Counted from the stretch's first letter, positions 33,191-42,906 are shown. The stretch: DNA of 64,000 bases from G965215045 sp965215045 (GCA_965215045.1 OZ244031.1:1364001-1428000); one strand, 5' to 3'. The notes: generated by a model not told the origin, from the sequence alone. A program made the numbers and translations.

Positions 33191-33234
33191 AGCGCAATTT
33201 TGGCGATTGGCATAATGATAACAGGATTTTTCCG

Positions 33235-34293
33235 GTGCACCCGGTGTTACTGTCTGACTTTGATTTTGAACTGCCGCGGGAACTGATCGCCCGGCATCCG
33301 GCACCCCGGCGCCGCGACAGCCGCCTGCTGCGGCTCGACGGTGCCAGCGGTGGGATCACGCACGCGCGCTTTAGCGGCTTGCCCGCGCAGTTGCGGCCCG
33401 GGGACCTGCTGGTGCTGAACAACACGCGCGTGATTCCGGCGCGCCTTGCGGGCCGGAAAAAAACCGGCGGCCGGGTGCAGATCCTGGTGACGCGCATTGA
33501 AAATACGCAGCGCGCCCTGGCACTGCTCAAGGCCAGCCGTCCGCCGGCAGAAGCCGAACCGCTGTTCGTGGGTCCGGACGGGGCGGTGGAACTGCGGGTG
33601 GGACGCCGGCAGGGGGAGCAGTGGGTCTTGCATTTTCCGGACGGGGACGGGGTGGATGCGGTGCTGGCGCGTTTTGGCACCGTGCCGCTGCCCCCGTACC
33701 TGCAGCGCGAGGCCGAAGAGAGCGACCGCTCCCGTTACCAGACCGTGTACGCCTCCGTGCCCGGGGCGGTGGCGGCACCGACCGCGGGCCTGCATTTCGA
33801 TGAGCAGATGCTGGATACGCTGCGCGCACAGGGAGTGCAGATCGGCTTTTTGAGCCTGCATGCGGGACCGGGCACTTTCGCCCCGGTGCGCGAGAGTGAA
33901 CTGCGCCGGGGCCGACTGCACAGGGAATGGTGCGAGGTGCCGGAAGCACTGTGCCGGCAACTGCGGCAGACCCGGCGGCGGGGCGGGCGGGTGATCGCAG
34001 TCGGCACCACCGTCGTGCGCGCCCTGGAACACGCCGCCCGGGACGGGGTGCCCGCGCCCTTTCGCGGGGAGACCGGCCTGTTCATTCTCCCCGGTTACCG
34101 GTTTCGCGCGGTCGACGTGCTGCTGAGCAATTTTCACCTGCCGCAGAGCAGCCTGCTGTTGCTGGTGTGTGCCTTTGCCGGGCGCGAGCACGTTTTGTGC
34201 GCGTACCGCGAGGCGATCGAAAGGTGCTACCGTTTTTACAGTTACGGGGATGCGATGCTCATGAGTCCGCACCCGGACGCGCAGCGTGCCTGA
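33235..34293 (+). CDS. queA: S-adenosylmethionine:tRNA ribosyltransferase-isomerase
   Basis: QueA adds the cyclopentene-diol group precursor to preQ1 in tRNA during queuosine synthesis. The GTG at 33235, with AGGA nine bases upstream, gives 352 residues (E. coli 356). Blocks include DFDFELPRELIARHPAPRRRDSRLL, LLVLNNTRVIPARL, APTAGLHF and FHLPQSSLLLLV. A longer in-frame version would run back through the tRNA-Leu gene and is rejected. The tgt gene, which acts one step earlier in the pathway, begins immediately after it. Confidence 0.94.
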   Translation: MHPVLLSDFDFELPRELIARHPAPRRRDSRLLRLDGASGGITHARFSGLPAQLRPGDLLVLNNTRVIPARLAGRKKTGGRVQILVTRIENTQRALALLKASRPPAEAEPLFVGPDGAVELRVGRRQGEQWVLHFPDGDGVDAVLARFGTVPLPPYLQREAEESDRSRYQTVYASVPGAVAAPTAGLHFDEQMLDTLRAQGVQIGFLSLHAGPGTFAPVRESELRRGRLHREWCEVPEALCRQLRQTRRRGGRVIAVGTTVVRALEHAARDGVPAPFRGETGLFILPGYRFRAVDVLLSNFHLPQSSLLLLVCAFAGREHVLCAYREAIERCYRFYSYGDAMLMSPHPDAQRA

Positions 34294-34294
34294 A

Positions 34295-35383
34295 ATGCGC
34301 TGGGAGACGCTGGCCACCTGCGGGGCGGCCCGCTGCGGACGGCTGCATTTCCCGCGCGGCAGCGTCGATACGCCGGCATTCATGCCGGTCGGCACGTATG
34401 GCACGGTCAAGACCCTGCGCCCGGCAGAGATCGCCGAAAGCGGCGCGCAGATCATCCTGGGCAACGCTTTCCACCTGATGTTGCGCCCCGGCGTCGAAGT
34501 GGTGCGCACACACGGGGGGCTGCACGATTTCATGGCCTGGGAGCGGCCGATTCTCACCGACTCCGGGGGCTACCAGACCTTCAGCTTGGCCGCGCGCCGG
34601 CACCTGGACGAGAAGGGCGTGGAGTTTCGTTCACCGGTCGACGGGGCGCGGGTCTTCCTGGACCCGGAGCGCGCGGTGGAGGTGCAACGGCAACTGGGCG
34701 CAGACGTGGTGATGGCACTGGACGATTGCATCCAGTTCCCGGCGGATTACGCCGCGGTGCGCGCGTCCATGGAACTCTCCCTGCGCTGGGCTGCGCGCAG
34801 CCGGCGGGCACACGGCGAGCATCCCGCCGCCCTGTTCGGCATTGTCCAGGGCGGCATGTATGAAGAGCTGCGCAGCCGCTCCCTGGAGGGCCTGCGGGCG
34901 ATCGGTTTCGACGGTTATGCGATCGGCGGGCTCTCGGTGGGCGAGGGCCAGGAAAAAATGCTGGCGGTGCTGGATGCGCTGATGCCGCAGATGCCGGCGG
35001 ATGCGCCGCGTTACCTGATGGGCGTGGGGACGCCGCGGGATATCGCCCAGGCGGTACAGCGCGGCGTCGACCTCTTCGACTGCGTGCTGCCGACCCGCAA
35101 TGCGCGCAACGGGCAGTTGTTCAGCCGCGGCGGCGTGCTGAACATCCGCAACGCCCGTTTTCGCACCGATACCGCACCGGTGGATGCCGAGTGCTCCTGC
35201 TATTGCTGCCGCAATTTCAGCCGCGCCTACCTGCATCACCTGGACCGCTGCCGCGAGATCCTGGGTGCCCACCTGGGCACGGTGCACAACCTGCACTATT
35301 ACCAGCAACTGATGCGCGAACTGCGCGCGGCGATCACCGGCGGCAGCCTGCCGGCGTACCTCCACCAGCTGGAGGCGGTCTGA
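34295..35383 (+). CDS. tgt: Queuine/preQ1 tRNA-guanine transglycosylase
   Basis: Tgt swaps guanine 34 for preQ1 in tRNAs with GUN anticodons. The ATG at 34295 gives 362 residues and an N-terminus (MRWETLATCGAARCGRL) aligned with known Tgt; a GTG nine bases earlier overlaps queA. LTDSGGYQ carries the catalytic aspartate, FDCVLPTRNARNG is the second active-site region, and the zinc site is Cys300, Cys302, Cys305 and His331. yajC and secD, which often follow tgt in gammaproteobacteria, are not here. Confidence 0.95.
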   Translation: MRWETLATCGAARCGRLHFPRGSVDTPAFMPVGTYGTVKTLRPAEIAESGAQIILGNAFHLMLRPGVEVVRTHGGLHDFMAWERPILTDSGGYQTFSLAARRHLDEKGVEFRSPVDGARVFLDPERAVEVQRQLGADVVMALDDCIQFPADYAAVRASMELSLRWAARSRRAHGEHPAALFGIVQGGMYEELRSRSLEGLRAIGFDGYAIGGLSVGEGQEKMLAVLDALMPQMPADAPRYLMGVGTPRDIAQAVQRGVDLFDCVLPTRNARNGQLFSRGGVLNIRNARFRTDTAPVDAECSCYCCRNFSRAYLHHLDRCREILGAHLGTVHNLHYYQQLMRELRAAITGGSLPAYLHQLEAV

Positions 35384-35451
35384 AGAAGCCGCGTGTTTGT
35401 GCCTTGTCAAATGCTGCGGATATACTGAACCGGGGCCGGGAGAACCGAGAC

Positions 35452-36081
35452 GTGAAACTGCTGTGCTTCAGTGACATCCACAACAGCGATACGGCGCTCC
35501 AGGCAATCCTGGAACGCGCAGCAGGGGTCGACCTGGTGATCGGCGCCGGCGACTTTTGTACGCTGCACCATGGATTGCAGGAGACGATTGAGAAACTGGG
35601 TGCGCTCTGCACCCCCGCCCTGTTCGTGCCGGGCAACAATGAATCGCTGGAGGAGTTGCAAGGCTGCTGCCGCCCCCACGCACAATTGCAGGTGTTGCAC
35701 GGCAATGCCACCGTGCGCGGCGGCTTTACTTTTTACGGCCTGGGTGGCGGCATTCCGGTCACCCCCTTCGGCAGCTGGAGTTGGGATTTCGATGAACAGC
35801 AGGCCGATGCGCTGCTGGCGGACTGCCCGGCCGGGGCGGTGCTGATCAGCCACTCGCCGCCGCAGGGCTGCCTGGACCGCACCTCTTCGGGCATGCGGGT
35901 CGGCAGTGTGAGCGTGCGCCGGCACATTGTCGAGAAAAAACCCCTGCTCGTGGTCTGCGGTCATATTCACGAGAGTGCCGGCAGGATGGAGGCGTGCGCC
36001 GGTGTGCCGGTGATCAATGCCGGCCCGGACTGCATGGAGTTCGTGCTCGGGGACGACCCCTCTTCTGCGGGCCTCCACTGA
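35452..36081 (+). CDS. Metallophosphoesterase family protein
   Basis: The 209-residue protein has the full calcineurin-like phosphoesterase set in order: DIHNS near residue 8, GAGDF near 37, GNNES near 61, SHSPP near 135 and GHIHES near 168. It resembles the small YfcE-like or Rv0805-like cytoplasmic phosphodiesterases. The substrate is unknown. The GTG start follows GGGAGAACCGA. The 68-base gap after tgt has TATACT at 35421-35426, a possible -10 box without a good -35. Its stop overlaps the next ATG (TGATG). Confidence 0.85.
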   Translation: MKLLCFSDIHNSDTALQAILERAAGVDLVIGAGDFCTLHHGLQETIEKLGALCTPALFVPGNNESLEELQGCCRPHAQLQVLHGNATVRGGFTFYGLGGGIPVTPFGSWSWDFDEQQADALLADCPAGAVLISHSPPQGCLDRTSSGMRVGSVSVRRHIVEKKPLLVVCGHIHESAGRMEACAGVPVINAGPDCMEFVLGDDPSSAGLH

Positions 36082-36431
36082 TGTTCAAGATTTGTTTTTA
36101 TGTGCCCGTGACTCATGTGGAGACGGTGAAGGAGGCACTGTTTGCCGCCGGTGCCGGGCGTATCGGCGCGTACGAATGCTGCAGCTGGGAGGTCCTGGGC
36201 ACGGGCCAGTTCCGTCCGGGCGCACCCAGCGACCCTTTCCTGGGTCGTCGGGGCGAGCTCGAGCGGGTGGAGGAATACCAGGTGGAAATGGTGTGCGAGG
36301 ATGCCTGCATCGACCGCGCGCTGGCCGCACTGTGCGAGGCGCACCCGTACGAGGAACCGGCCTACCAGGCGTGGCGCCTGGCGGAGCGGGAACCCGCCGC
36401 TGCTTCCGCTGTGCTGCCGGACCGGGACTGA
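36081..36431 (+). CDS. YqfO/NIF3 insert-like domain protein
   Basis: This 116-residue protein begins FKICFYVPVTHVETVKEALFAAGAGRIGAYE when read from residue 2 in pieces, a pattern shared with the stand-alone YqfO/NIF3-type (CutA-like) domain. A GELERVEEYQVEM strand and an AHPYEEPAYQ motif follow, the latter typical of the family. It is a cytoplasmic protein of unknown function, perhaps a trimeric sensor-like fold. It is coupled to the phosphoesterase gene on one side and 4 bases from the Nudix gene on the other. Confidence 0.8.
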   Translation: MFKICFYVPVTHVETVKEALFAAGAGRIGAYECCSWEVLGTGQFRPGAPSDPFLGRRGELERVEEYQVEMVCEDACIDRALAALCEAHPYEEPAYQAWRLAEREPAAASAVLPDRD

Positions 36432-36435
36432 GCGC

Positions 36436-37050
36436 ATGCTGGAAACCCTGCGCAGCCGTTTTGCCCGTTATTCTGAACCCCTGGAAGGCGGCGAAGAGCA
36501 ATCGGCGATCCTGGCACCGATTACCGATGACCGCAGCACCCGGCTGGTGTTGACCCGGCGTTCCAAGTGCCTGCGCCGTCACGCCGGCGAAGTGGCGTTC
36601 CCGGGTGGGGCCCGCGAACAGGCACTGGGGGAACCGCCGCTGCAGGCCGCCCTGCGTGAAAGCCGGGAAGAGATCGCCCTGCCCAGTGAGAAGGTGGAGA
36701 TCCTGGGACGCATGCCGCGCATGCACACGCGCTTCGACCTGTGGGTCGCCCCCTTTGTCGGCCTGATTCCCGCCGCCCAGCCCCTGTGCGCCGACCCGCG
36801 GGAGACCGAGAGCATTTTTCTGGTGCCGCTGGATTTTTTCTGCGAGCAAAACCTGTTGGCCGATGAATACCCCATCCGGGGAACAATGCGCCGGATTCCG
36901 CGTTTCGTGTACGGGGAATACGATATCTGGGGTTTTACCGCCCAGGTGATCGTCGAACTGTGCCGCATCGGTGCCGGCATCGAACTGGATGCCGGCCGGG
37001 TCGCTCCTTCCCGGGTGCGCCGCCTGTCGCTGGACAAGAGCCGCTCATGA
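36436..37050 (+). CDS. nudL: CoA pyrophosphatase-like Nudix hydrolase
   Basis: The 204-residue protein shows the CoA-Nudix signature: LTRRSKCLRRHAGEVAFPGG, then ALRESREEIAL as the metal-binding Nudix helix. NudL-type enzymes cut CoA or its derivatives to 4'-phosphopantetheine and 3',5'-ADP. The Nudix glutamates are present. The ATG at 36436 gives the family length. The end overlaps mazG (ATGA), which gives two house-cleaning pyrophosphohydrolases in a row. Confidence 0.85.
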   Translation: MLETLRSRFARYSEPLEGGEEQSAILAPITDDRSTRLVLTRRSKCLRRHAGEVAFPGGAREQALGEPPLQAALRESREEIALPSEKVEILGRMPRMHTRFDLWVAPFVGLIPAAQPLCADPRETESIFLVPLDFFCEQNLLADEYPIRGTMRRIPRFVYGEYDIWGFTAQVIVELCRIGAGIELDAGRVAPSRVRRLSLDKSRS

Positions 37051-37865
37051 ACCGGCGTTACGGTATGGAGGAGGCACTGCAAGTCATGGCGCAACTGCGG
37101 CATCCAGAGGGCGGTTGTCCCTGGGACCTGGAGCAGGATTTTCATTCCCTGGTGCGCTACACCATCGAGGAGACCTGTGAACTGATCGATGCCATCGAGA
37201 CCGAGGACTTCGACAACCTGCGCGAGGAACTGGGGGACCTGTTGTTGCAGGTCGTGTTTTATGCGCGGCTGGCCGAGGAGGCCGGACACTTCGATTTTGC
37301 CGCGGTGGTCACCACGCTGGTGGAAAAACTGCTGCGCCGTCACCCGCATGTTTTCCCGGATGGCACGCTGGAGAGTGCGAACCAGCAGGCTTCCGGGCTC
37401 GATGTCGAAGAAGTCTGGCAGCACTGGAACCAGGCCAAGGAGGCCGAACAGGGCGGTGCTCCCGACGCCTCCGCAAGCCGCATGCACAAGCTGCCGCGCT
37501 CCCTGTCGGCACTGGGTTCCGCTGCCGAGATCCAGCGCCGCGCGGCCGCGATCGGCTTTGACTGGGACGATGCCCGGGGTCCCTTGCGCACAGTGCGCGC
37601 AGAACTCGACGAATTGCAACAGGACGATGCGGACCAGGAGGCGGAACTGGGGGACCTGCTGTTTTCCTGCGTCAACGCCGCCCGGTGGCTGGGGCTGGAC
37701 GCCGAGCGGGCCCTGCGCGAGGCGAACCGGCGTTTCGTGCGCCGTTTCCGCCTGCTGGAAGAGGAACTGGCTGCCCGCGACATCGCGCCCTCGGCGGCCG
37801 ACTCTGCCCTGCTCGAGGAGCTGTGGGCGGCGGCCAAGAAGAAAGATCGGCGTATGCCGCCCTGA
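37047..37865 (+). CDS. mazG: Nucleoside triphosphate pyrophosphohydrolase MazG
   Basis: MazG cuts NTPs and dNTPs to monophosphates and pyrophosphate, limiting odd nucleotides and (p)ppGpp. The 272-residue product has two MazG repeats, as in E. coli. The first has CPWDLEQDFHSL, then EETCELIDAIE and REELGDLLLQVVF; the second has EAELGDLLFSCVN. The EExxE and ExxD metal sites can be seen in both. The start overlaps nudL. Confidence 0.94.
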   Translation: MNRRYGMEEALQVMAQLRHPEGGCPWDLEQDFHSLVRYTIEETCELIDAIETEDFDNLREELGDLLLQVVFYARLAEEAGHFDFAAVVTTLVEKLLRRHPHVFPDGTLESANQQASGLDVEEVWQHWNQAKEAEQGGAPDASASRMHKLPRSLSALGSAAEIQRRAAAIGFDWDDARGPLRTVRAELDELQQDDADQEAELGDLLFSCVNAARWLGLDAERALREANRRFVRRFRLLEEELAARDIAPSAADSALLEELWAAAKKKDRRMPP

Positions 37866-37910
37866 AGCCGGCCTTAGCGTTTTTCACCGTCCGCTACTGG
37901 ATGCATCCCC

Positions 37911-39110
37911 GTGGGCATTGCACTCTGCCTCGGCACCCAGGACATTCGCAAGCCGCGCTTCGGCGGCCAGCGCAGCCTCCACGGCAGCCTGTGCGCCCTG
38001 GCCCGGGCCGGCGAACAACTGTGGTACTGCACGCCGCAGGCGCGAGAGTTTGCGCTCGAGGCGGCGCCGGGCTTGCACTTGAGATCGGTGGCCTCCGCCC
38101 CGGGCGAAGGTCCCGCGGCACTGTGGCGCAGCCTGCGTTTCGGCCTGCCCTACAAGTTCGGCAAGTACTTCTCGCACCGGTTTACGGCCGCTGCGCTGTC
38201 CCTGGCGCGCGAGGTCCGCGCGGACTGGATTTTTTTGCACGGTGCGCACCTGGGACATGCCGCGCTCGAGCTCAAGCGCGCCCTGGGGCTTCCCCTGCTG
38301 CTGCGCGAGCACAATATCGAGTACGAACTGGTGCGGCAGTACGCCGCGCATTGTCCCCCGTACCTGCGTCCTGCGGTGCGTTGGCAGGAAAGTCGCACCC
38401 GGCGTTCCGAGCAGCAGCTGTGGCGGGAGTGCGACCGCACGCTGCTGATCTCCGACAGCGATTTTGAGCAGGCGCGCACCGAGGGCAGCGGCAATTTCAT
38501 GCGCGTCTACGATGGCGTGACGATCGCCGATGCCGCCGGCTACAGCGCGGAAAAAAGCGGCGATTTCCTGCTGGGCGGCGGCATGGATGCCATGCAGAAC
38601 CGGACCTCCGTGCGCTGGTTCCTGCACCGGGTCTGGCGGCCCTTTGCCCGGCGCACCGCCGCCGCCGGGGTGCGCCTTGCGGTTAGCGGTGTCAGCACCG
38701 CCGAGCTTTTGCAGGGCGGCGGTTTGCGCCGCCGGGACCTGGAGGCCTGGCGTATCGACCCGCTGGGCATCACCCCGGATTTCTCCGCCACGGTGCGCCG
38801 GCACCGCTATTTCATCTCGCCGGCACTGCTGGGCTCCGGCTATCGCGTCAAGGTGGCGGAGGCGGGTGCCTGTGGTGCCTGCGTGTTCCTGGGCCCGGTC
38901 GACCTGCGTTCCCTGGCCTTCCTGCGCGCCGGCGAAAACTGCGTGCAGTTTTCCCGGCTGGAGGATTTTTACACCGCCTACGAGGAACTGCGCGCCGCCC
39001 CGGAACGCGCCCGGCAACTGGGCACCGCCCTGCAGCGGGACCTGGGGCGCGAGTTGCGCTGGGAACAACACGCGGCCCAGGTGCTGGGGGCACTGCGGGA
39101 GCTGCGATGA
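37911..39110 (+). CDS. Glycosyltransferase, GT4-like
   Basis: The 399-residue protein starts at GTG 37911. The N-terminal half has a Rossmann-like pattern with GGQRSLHGSLCALARAGEQLW and the short motif REHNIEYELV that occurs in GT-B transferases acting on cell-surface sugars. The C-terminal half has a GGGMDAMQNRTSVRWF nucleotide-sugar region (typically GxxxxxPN) and the EAGACGACVF loop. It is followed with an ATGA overlap by a GT2 gene, so the two probably act on the same glycan, such as LPS core or O-antigen. The acceptor is unknown. Confidence 0.75.
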   Translation: MGIALCLGTQDIRKPRFGGQRSLHGSLCALARAGEQLWYCTPQAREFALEAAPGLHLRSVASAPGEGPAALWRSLRFGLPYKFGKYFSHRFTAAALSLAREVRADWIFLHGAHLGHAALELKRALGLPLLLREHNIEYELVRQYAAHCPPYLRPAVRWQESRTRRSEQQLWRECDRTLLISDSDFEQARTEGSGNFMRVYDGVTIADAAGYSAEKSGDFLLGGGMDAMQNRTSVRWFLHRVWRPFARRTAAAGVRLAVSGVSTAELLQGGGLRRRDLEAWRIDPLGITPDFSATVRRHRYFISPALLGSGYRVKVAEAGACGACVFLGPVDLRSLAFLRAGENCVQFSRLEDFYTAYEELRAAPERARQLGTALQRDLGRELRWEQHAAQVLGALRELR

Positions 39111-39925
39111 ACACCAGGCACCCCCCGGGTTCTGCAGCCGCTGCGCAAGCCGCCGGGCAGACGCCCCTGGTCTCCATCATCATGCCGAATCGCAATTACG
39201 CGGAATTCCTGCCGCAGGCCATCGCATCGGTGCAGGCGCAGGGGCTCTCCGCCTGGGAACTGCTGGTGGTCGACGACTGCTCTACCGATGCTTCGCAGGA
39301 GGTGGTTGCCGCCTGCGCCGCGCGGGACCCGCGGATTCAGCTGCTGCCACTGCCGCGCAACCTGGGCCCCCGTCATGCGCGCAACATCGGCACCCTGAGG
39401 GCGCGCGGACGCTACATCGCCTTCTTAGACAGCGATGATTACTGGATGCCGCAGAAACTGGAACTGCAGTTTGCCTTCATGCATCGCCACGGTGCCGCGG
39501 TCTCCGCCACCGCCTACGAGCGCTACCATGGTGAGGGCCTGCCCAGGCAGAGAGTGCGCGTGCCGTTGCGCATCGACCACCGGCAGTTGCTGTTGCGCAA
39601 CATGATGAACACGGACACGGTGATCTATGATCGCACGATGATCGGCAGGCGTTTCAACCTGCATCCCATTGCCCAGGATGATTACAGCCTGTGGCTGGAC
39701 ATCCTGCGCGAGGGACATGTGTGTTACGGACTGGACGAGGTGCTGGCCGGGTACCGCATCCACAAGCACTCGCACTCGGCGAACAAGTTCGTCAACCTGG
39801 GTCGCCGCCTGGTCGCCTACCGTACGGTCGAACGCATGGGTTGGCTGCGCGCCGCCTGGTATTCCCTGGTCTACGCCGTGATCGCCGTATGGTGGCGCAA
39901 GGTGCAGGCGCGCCCTCAGAGCTGA
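39107..39925 (+). CDS. Family 2 glycosyltransferase
   Basis: The 272-residue protein has the GT-A fold start LVSIIMPNRNYAEFLPQAIAS near residue 21 (the first 20 residues look like a low-complexity leader), VVDDCSTD, the LDSDDYW metal motif and an HPIAQDDYSLWLDIL region as in many LPS glycosyltransferases. A hydrophobic C-terminal helix may bind the membrane. The gene overlaps the preceding transferase gene and ends 10 bases inside the opposite-strand protease gene. Confidence 0.88.
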   Translation: MNTRHPPGSAAAAQAAGQTPLVSIIMPNRNYAEFLPQAIASVQAQGLSAWELLVVDDCSTDASQEVVAACAARDPRIQLLPLPRNLGPRHARNIGTLRARGRYIAFLDSDDYWMPQKLELQFAFMHRHGAAVSATAYERYHGEGLPRQRVRVPLRIDHRQLLLRNMMNTDTVIYDRTMIGRRFNLHPIAQDDYSLWLDILREGHVCYGLDEVLAGYRIHKHSHSANKFVNLGRRLVAYRTVERMGWLRAAWYSLVYAVIAVWWRKVQARPQS

Positions 39926-42906
39926 TATTCTTCGGCCTGCAGCTGCGGCGGCAGTTCGGCATCGCGCGGTACGATCACGGCGGTGCTGGCATTTTCCGGC
40001 CGCAGCCAGGCGGTGCCGACGCGCTGTAAATCCTCCATGCGCGTGTTCAGCACCGCCTTGCGGAATGCGCGGCGGTATTGCGGCCCCCTGCCGAACAGCC
40101 GGCCGTGGAAATCCGCCTGCGCCTCGCCCGCCGGGGAACCGGGCTTGTCCAGGGCGGCGATGACGCTCAGGATCGCCTCTTCCAGTTGCAGCGGCTGATG
40201 CCGGGTCTGCTGCAGCCAGTCCAGGGCGCGGTCAAAATCTTCCAGGGTCGCAGCCAGGCGCGGGTCGCGATAGGAAAAGCAGCAGAAGGCGGCGTGGTCG
40301 CCGCTGTAGCGGGCACCGCCCCCGTACGCGCCGCCCTGTTCGCGAATCGCGGGGTGCAGGTAGCCGTGGCGCAGGAACTCGGCGAGTACGCAAAGCGGTG
40401 CGGCATCGGCATGTGTCGGCGGAACCGCGGGCCAGGCCCGGGCGCAGAAATGCACCTGCGTGTCCAGGCGCCACACCTGGGATATGCGCTCTCGCACCGG
40501 CGGCAGGGGCAGCAGTGCCTCGCCGGGTGCCCGTGCGGGGGCCGCACCCGGCCACTGTGCGGCGAGTTCCTGTGTGCACGCCGCCAGTGCCTCCTCTTCG
40601 GCGATGAGCAGGGCCTGCAACGGCATATCGCGCAATGCACCATGGATCGCGGCCAGCTGTCCGGCCAGCCCTTGCAGGGCGTCGCTCTCCGCGGCATCCC
40701 GGTCCAACTGCTTGAGACGCCGCACCCCCTCCAGGCCGCTGCATTGATGTGCGAGCACCGCGCCGGGACTCATGCCGGACAGGGCGGCACCCATTGCCAG
40801 GCGATGCCCGTGGTCGGTGAGCAGTTCTTCGCTGCGCGCGCGCGCCTGTGCCAGCAACTCGCGCAGACGCGGCAATTCATCGAAACGCACTTCGTCCAGG
40901 GTCTGGCGCAACAGGGCACTGAGCGCCGCATGATTGCGGAGCAGGGCGTGCGAGGACAGCACGAAGCGCGCCTGCACGCGCTGCGGGTCCGCCACCGTGC
41001 CGCGCTGCAGGACGGCGGCACTCACCCCGCTGCAGATTGCCGCCTGGCGTTTTTGCACGGACAGGTAGTCCTGTTCGCCGACGCCCAGCTCCCCGAGGAA
41101 ACGCGCGTACAAGGGCAACAGGAATTGCTGTTCTCGCGGCAGTTCCGGCAGATCGAACACCAGTTGCTGGTAGGCGATGCCGTTGCTGCCGCAGGCGTAA
41201 TACCTAAGCGGCAGGGTGCCGGCGCTGCCGTGTGCGGGCTGTAATTCCTCGATGTCCGCTGGCGCATCGTGCAGGCGCAGGCGCGGCAGCACCTCGGGGT
41301 CGTCCTTGTGTTTCTGCCGCTGTTCCAGGGCCCGGCCCTTCTCTACCAGTTCTTGACAATCTTCCGCCGACAGCGTGCTGCGCACTGCCGCCAGGCGTTC
41401 TTGCACCTGCTGTTCGCGCTCGCTGCGCAGCCCGGGGTCCGGTTTCATCACCAGGCGCAGGCGGTGTGGATTGTCGAGCAATTGTTCGCGCACCAGCCGC
41501 GGGACAAACTGCGGGTCGCCGATGTCATCGCGCAATTGCTGCAGCACCGGCTCCAGGTTCAGCACCGCCAGCGGGTCGCCGTGATGAATGGCGGCGGGCA
41601 GGCATTGCATCATCAGCTGCAGGCCGTAGGGGAAGCCGTCGCCGCCGATCTCCCGGTGCTGCAGTTCAAATTGGTGCAACACCGCCTCCGTCATCTCCTG
41701 TGGCACGCCTTTCTCCGCCGTCTCAGACAGGGTGTCCAGCACCTCCTGCTCCAGCGCGCCGGCGTGCTCCGGTTCACTGCCTTCGATGCCGCATACCAGG
41801 CACAATTCGCGCTGCCCGTCTTCCAGGCCGCACAGGGAGGAGGGCGCGTTGCCGAGCCGGGTGGTCTCCAGCAGCTGCCGCAGCGGCGAGGCACTGTTGT
41901 CCAGCAGGATCCCGTGCAACAGGTTGGCGCGGGCGATCTGCTCCAGGGAACTGGCGTCGCCCAGGAGCCAGGCGAGCAGGATATGGGTGCGTCCCTTGAG
42001 CGCATCGGCACCGTTCCCCGCCTCGCTCAGCATGTAGCGTTCCTGCGCACACAGCGGTGCCTGGAACCGGGTCTCCAGCGGCACCTGGAACTGTTCCGCC
42101 GGTGCGGAGAAATGCTGCAGCACATGTTCCTCCAAGTGCGCCTGGTGCTCCGCTGCGGGAATATTGCCGTACGTCATGAACGTGGCATTGCCCGGATGGT
42201 AATGACGGCGATGAAAATCGACCAGGGCTGTGTGCTGCAGTGCGGGGATCTCCAGGGGGTCGCCGCCGCTGTTGTAGCGGTACGTGGTGTCCGGATGCAG
42301 GTGACGACACAGGGCCTGCCAGAGTTGCGCCGGCGTCGAACTCATGGCTCCCAGCATCTCGTTGTAGACCACGCCCCGGTACACCAGCGGGGTGTCCGGG
42401 TTGTCGAGCTGCTCGAATTCCATGCGGTGGCCTTCCTGGGCGAAGTCCAGTGCGTCCAGTTTGGGGAAGAACACCGCATCCAGGTAGACCTGCAGCAGGT
42501 TGTCAAAATCCCGCCGGTTGCGGGTGGCAAAAGGGTAGGCGGTCCAATCGCTGGAGGTGAACGCGTTCATGAACGTGGAGAGCGAGCGCCGCAACATCAT
42601 GAAGAAGGGATCGCGCACCGGGTAGCGTTGGCTGCCGCACAGGGCAGTGTGTTCCAGGATGTGGGCGACCCCGGTCGAATCATCGGGGGCGGTGCGCAGG
42701 CCGACCAGGAATGCATTTTCCATGCTGTCTGCGGCGAGATGCAGGTGCAGGGCACCGGTGGCCTGGTGACGGTACTCTTCGATGCACAGGCGCAGTGCGG
42801 GAATTTCCTGCCGGCGCCCGGGCGTGAAACCGGAACCGGGCGCAGCACCCGGCGATGCGGGAGAACTCGCGGGCGTGCCGCGGCGCCCGCCGTGTTGGGC
42901 AATCAT
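39916..42906 (-). CDS. Insulinase-family zinc metalloprotease (M16C, PreP-like)
   Basis: The 996-residue protein starts at ATG 42906; longer versions overlap mnmC. The zinc-binding inverted motif HILEH is at His82, Glu85 and His86, within HILEHTALCGSQRYPVRDPF. The four-domain length, the motif position and segments such as SSDWTAYPFAT and YNEMLGAMSS are those of PreP (mitochondrial presequence protease) and its bacterial homologues, which degrade short unfolded peptides. There is no signal peptide, so it is likely cytoplasmic. An N-terminal A/G/P-rich stretch of about 25 residues precedes the fold. TATAAT on the minus strand lies 32 bases upstream. Confidence 0.9.
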   Translation of the reverse strand: MIAQHGGRRGTPASSPASPGAAPGSGFTPGRRQEIPALRLCIEEYRHQATGALHLHLAADSMENAFLVGLRTAPDDSTGVAHILEHTALCGSQRYPVRDPFFMMLRRSLSTFMNAFTSSDWTAYPFATRNRRDFDNLLQVYLDAVFFPKLDALDFAQEGHRMEFEQLDNPDTPLVYRGVVYNEMLGAMSSTPAQLWQALCRHLHPDTTYRYNSGGDPLEIPALQHTALVDFHRRHYHPGNATFMTYGNIPAAEHQAHLEEHVLQHFSAPAEQFQVPLETRFQAPLCAQERYMLSEAGNGADALKGRTHILLAWLLGDASSLEQIARANLLHGILLDNSASPLRQLLETTRLGNAPSSLCGLEDGQRELCLVCGIEGSEPEHAGALEQEVLDTLSETAEKGVPQEMTEAVLHQFELQHREIGGDGFPYGLQLMMQCLPAAIHHGDPLAVLNLEPVLQQLRDDIGDPQFVPRLVREQLLDNPHRLRLVMKPDPGLRSEREQQVQERLAAVRSTLSAEDCQELVEKGRALEQRQKHKDDPEVLPRLRLHDAPADIEELQPAHGSAGTLPLRYYACGSNGIAYQQLVFDLPELPREQQFLLPLYARFLGELGVGEQDYLSVQKRQAAICSGVSAAVLQRGTVADPQRVQARFVLSSHALLRNHAALSALLRQTLDEVRFDELPRLRELLAQARARSEELLTDHGHRLAMGAALSGMSPGAVLAHQCSGLEGVRRLKQLDRDAAESDALQGLAGQLAAIHGALRDMPLQALLIAEEEALAACTQELAAQWPGAAPARAPGEALLPLPPVRERISQVWRLDTQVHFCARAWPAVPPTHADAAPLCVLAEFLRHGYLHPAIREQGGAYGGGARYSGDHAAFCCFSYRDPRLAATLEDFDRALDWLQQTRHQPLQLEEAILSVIAALDKPGSPAGEAQADFHGRLFGRGPQYRRAFRKAVLNTRMEDLQRVGTAWLRPENASTAVIVPRDAELPPQLQAEEYQL

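Noticed and set aside
33070..33234. N-terminal extension of QueA
   Set aside because: The extension would be encoded by the tRNA-Leu gene and repeat DNA. A GTG with a good ribosome site at 33235 gives the normal length.
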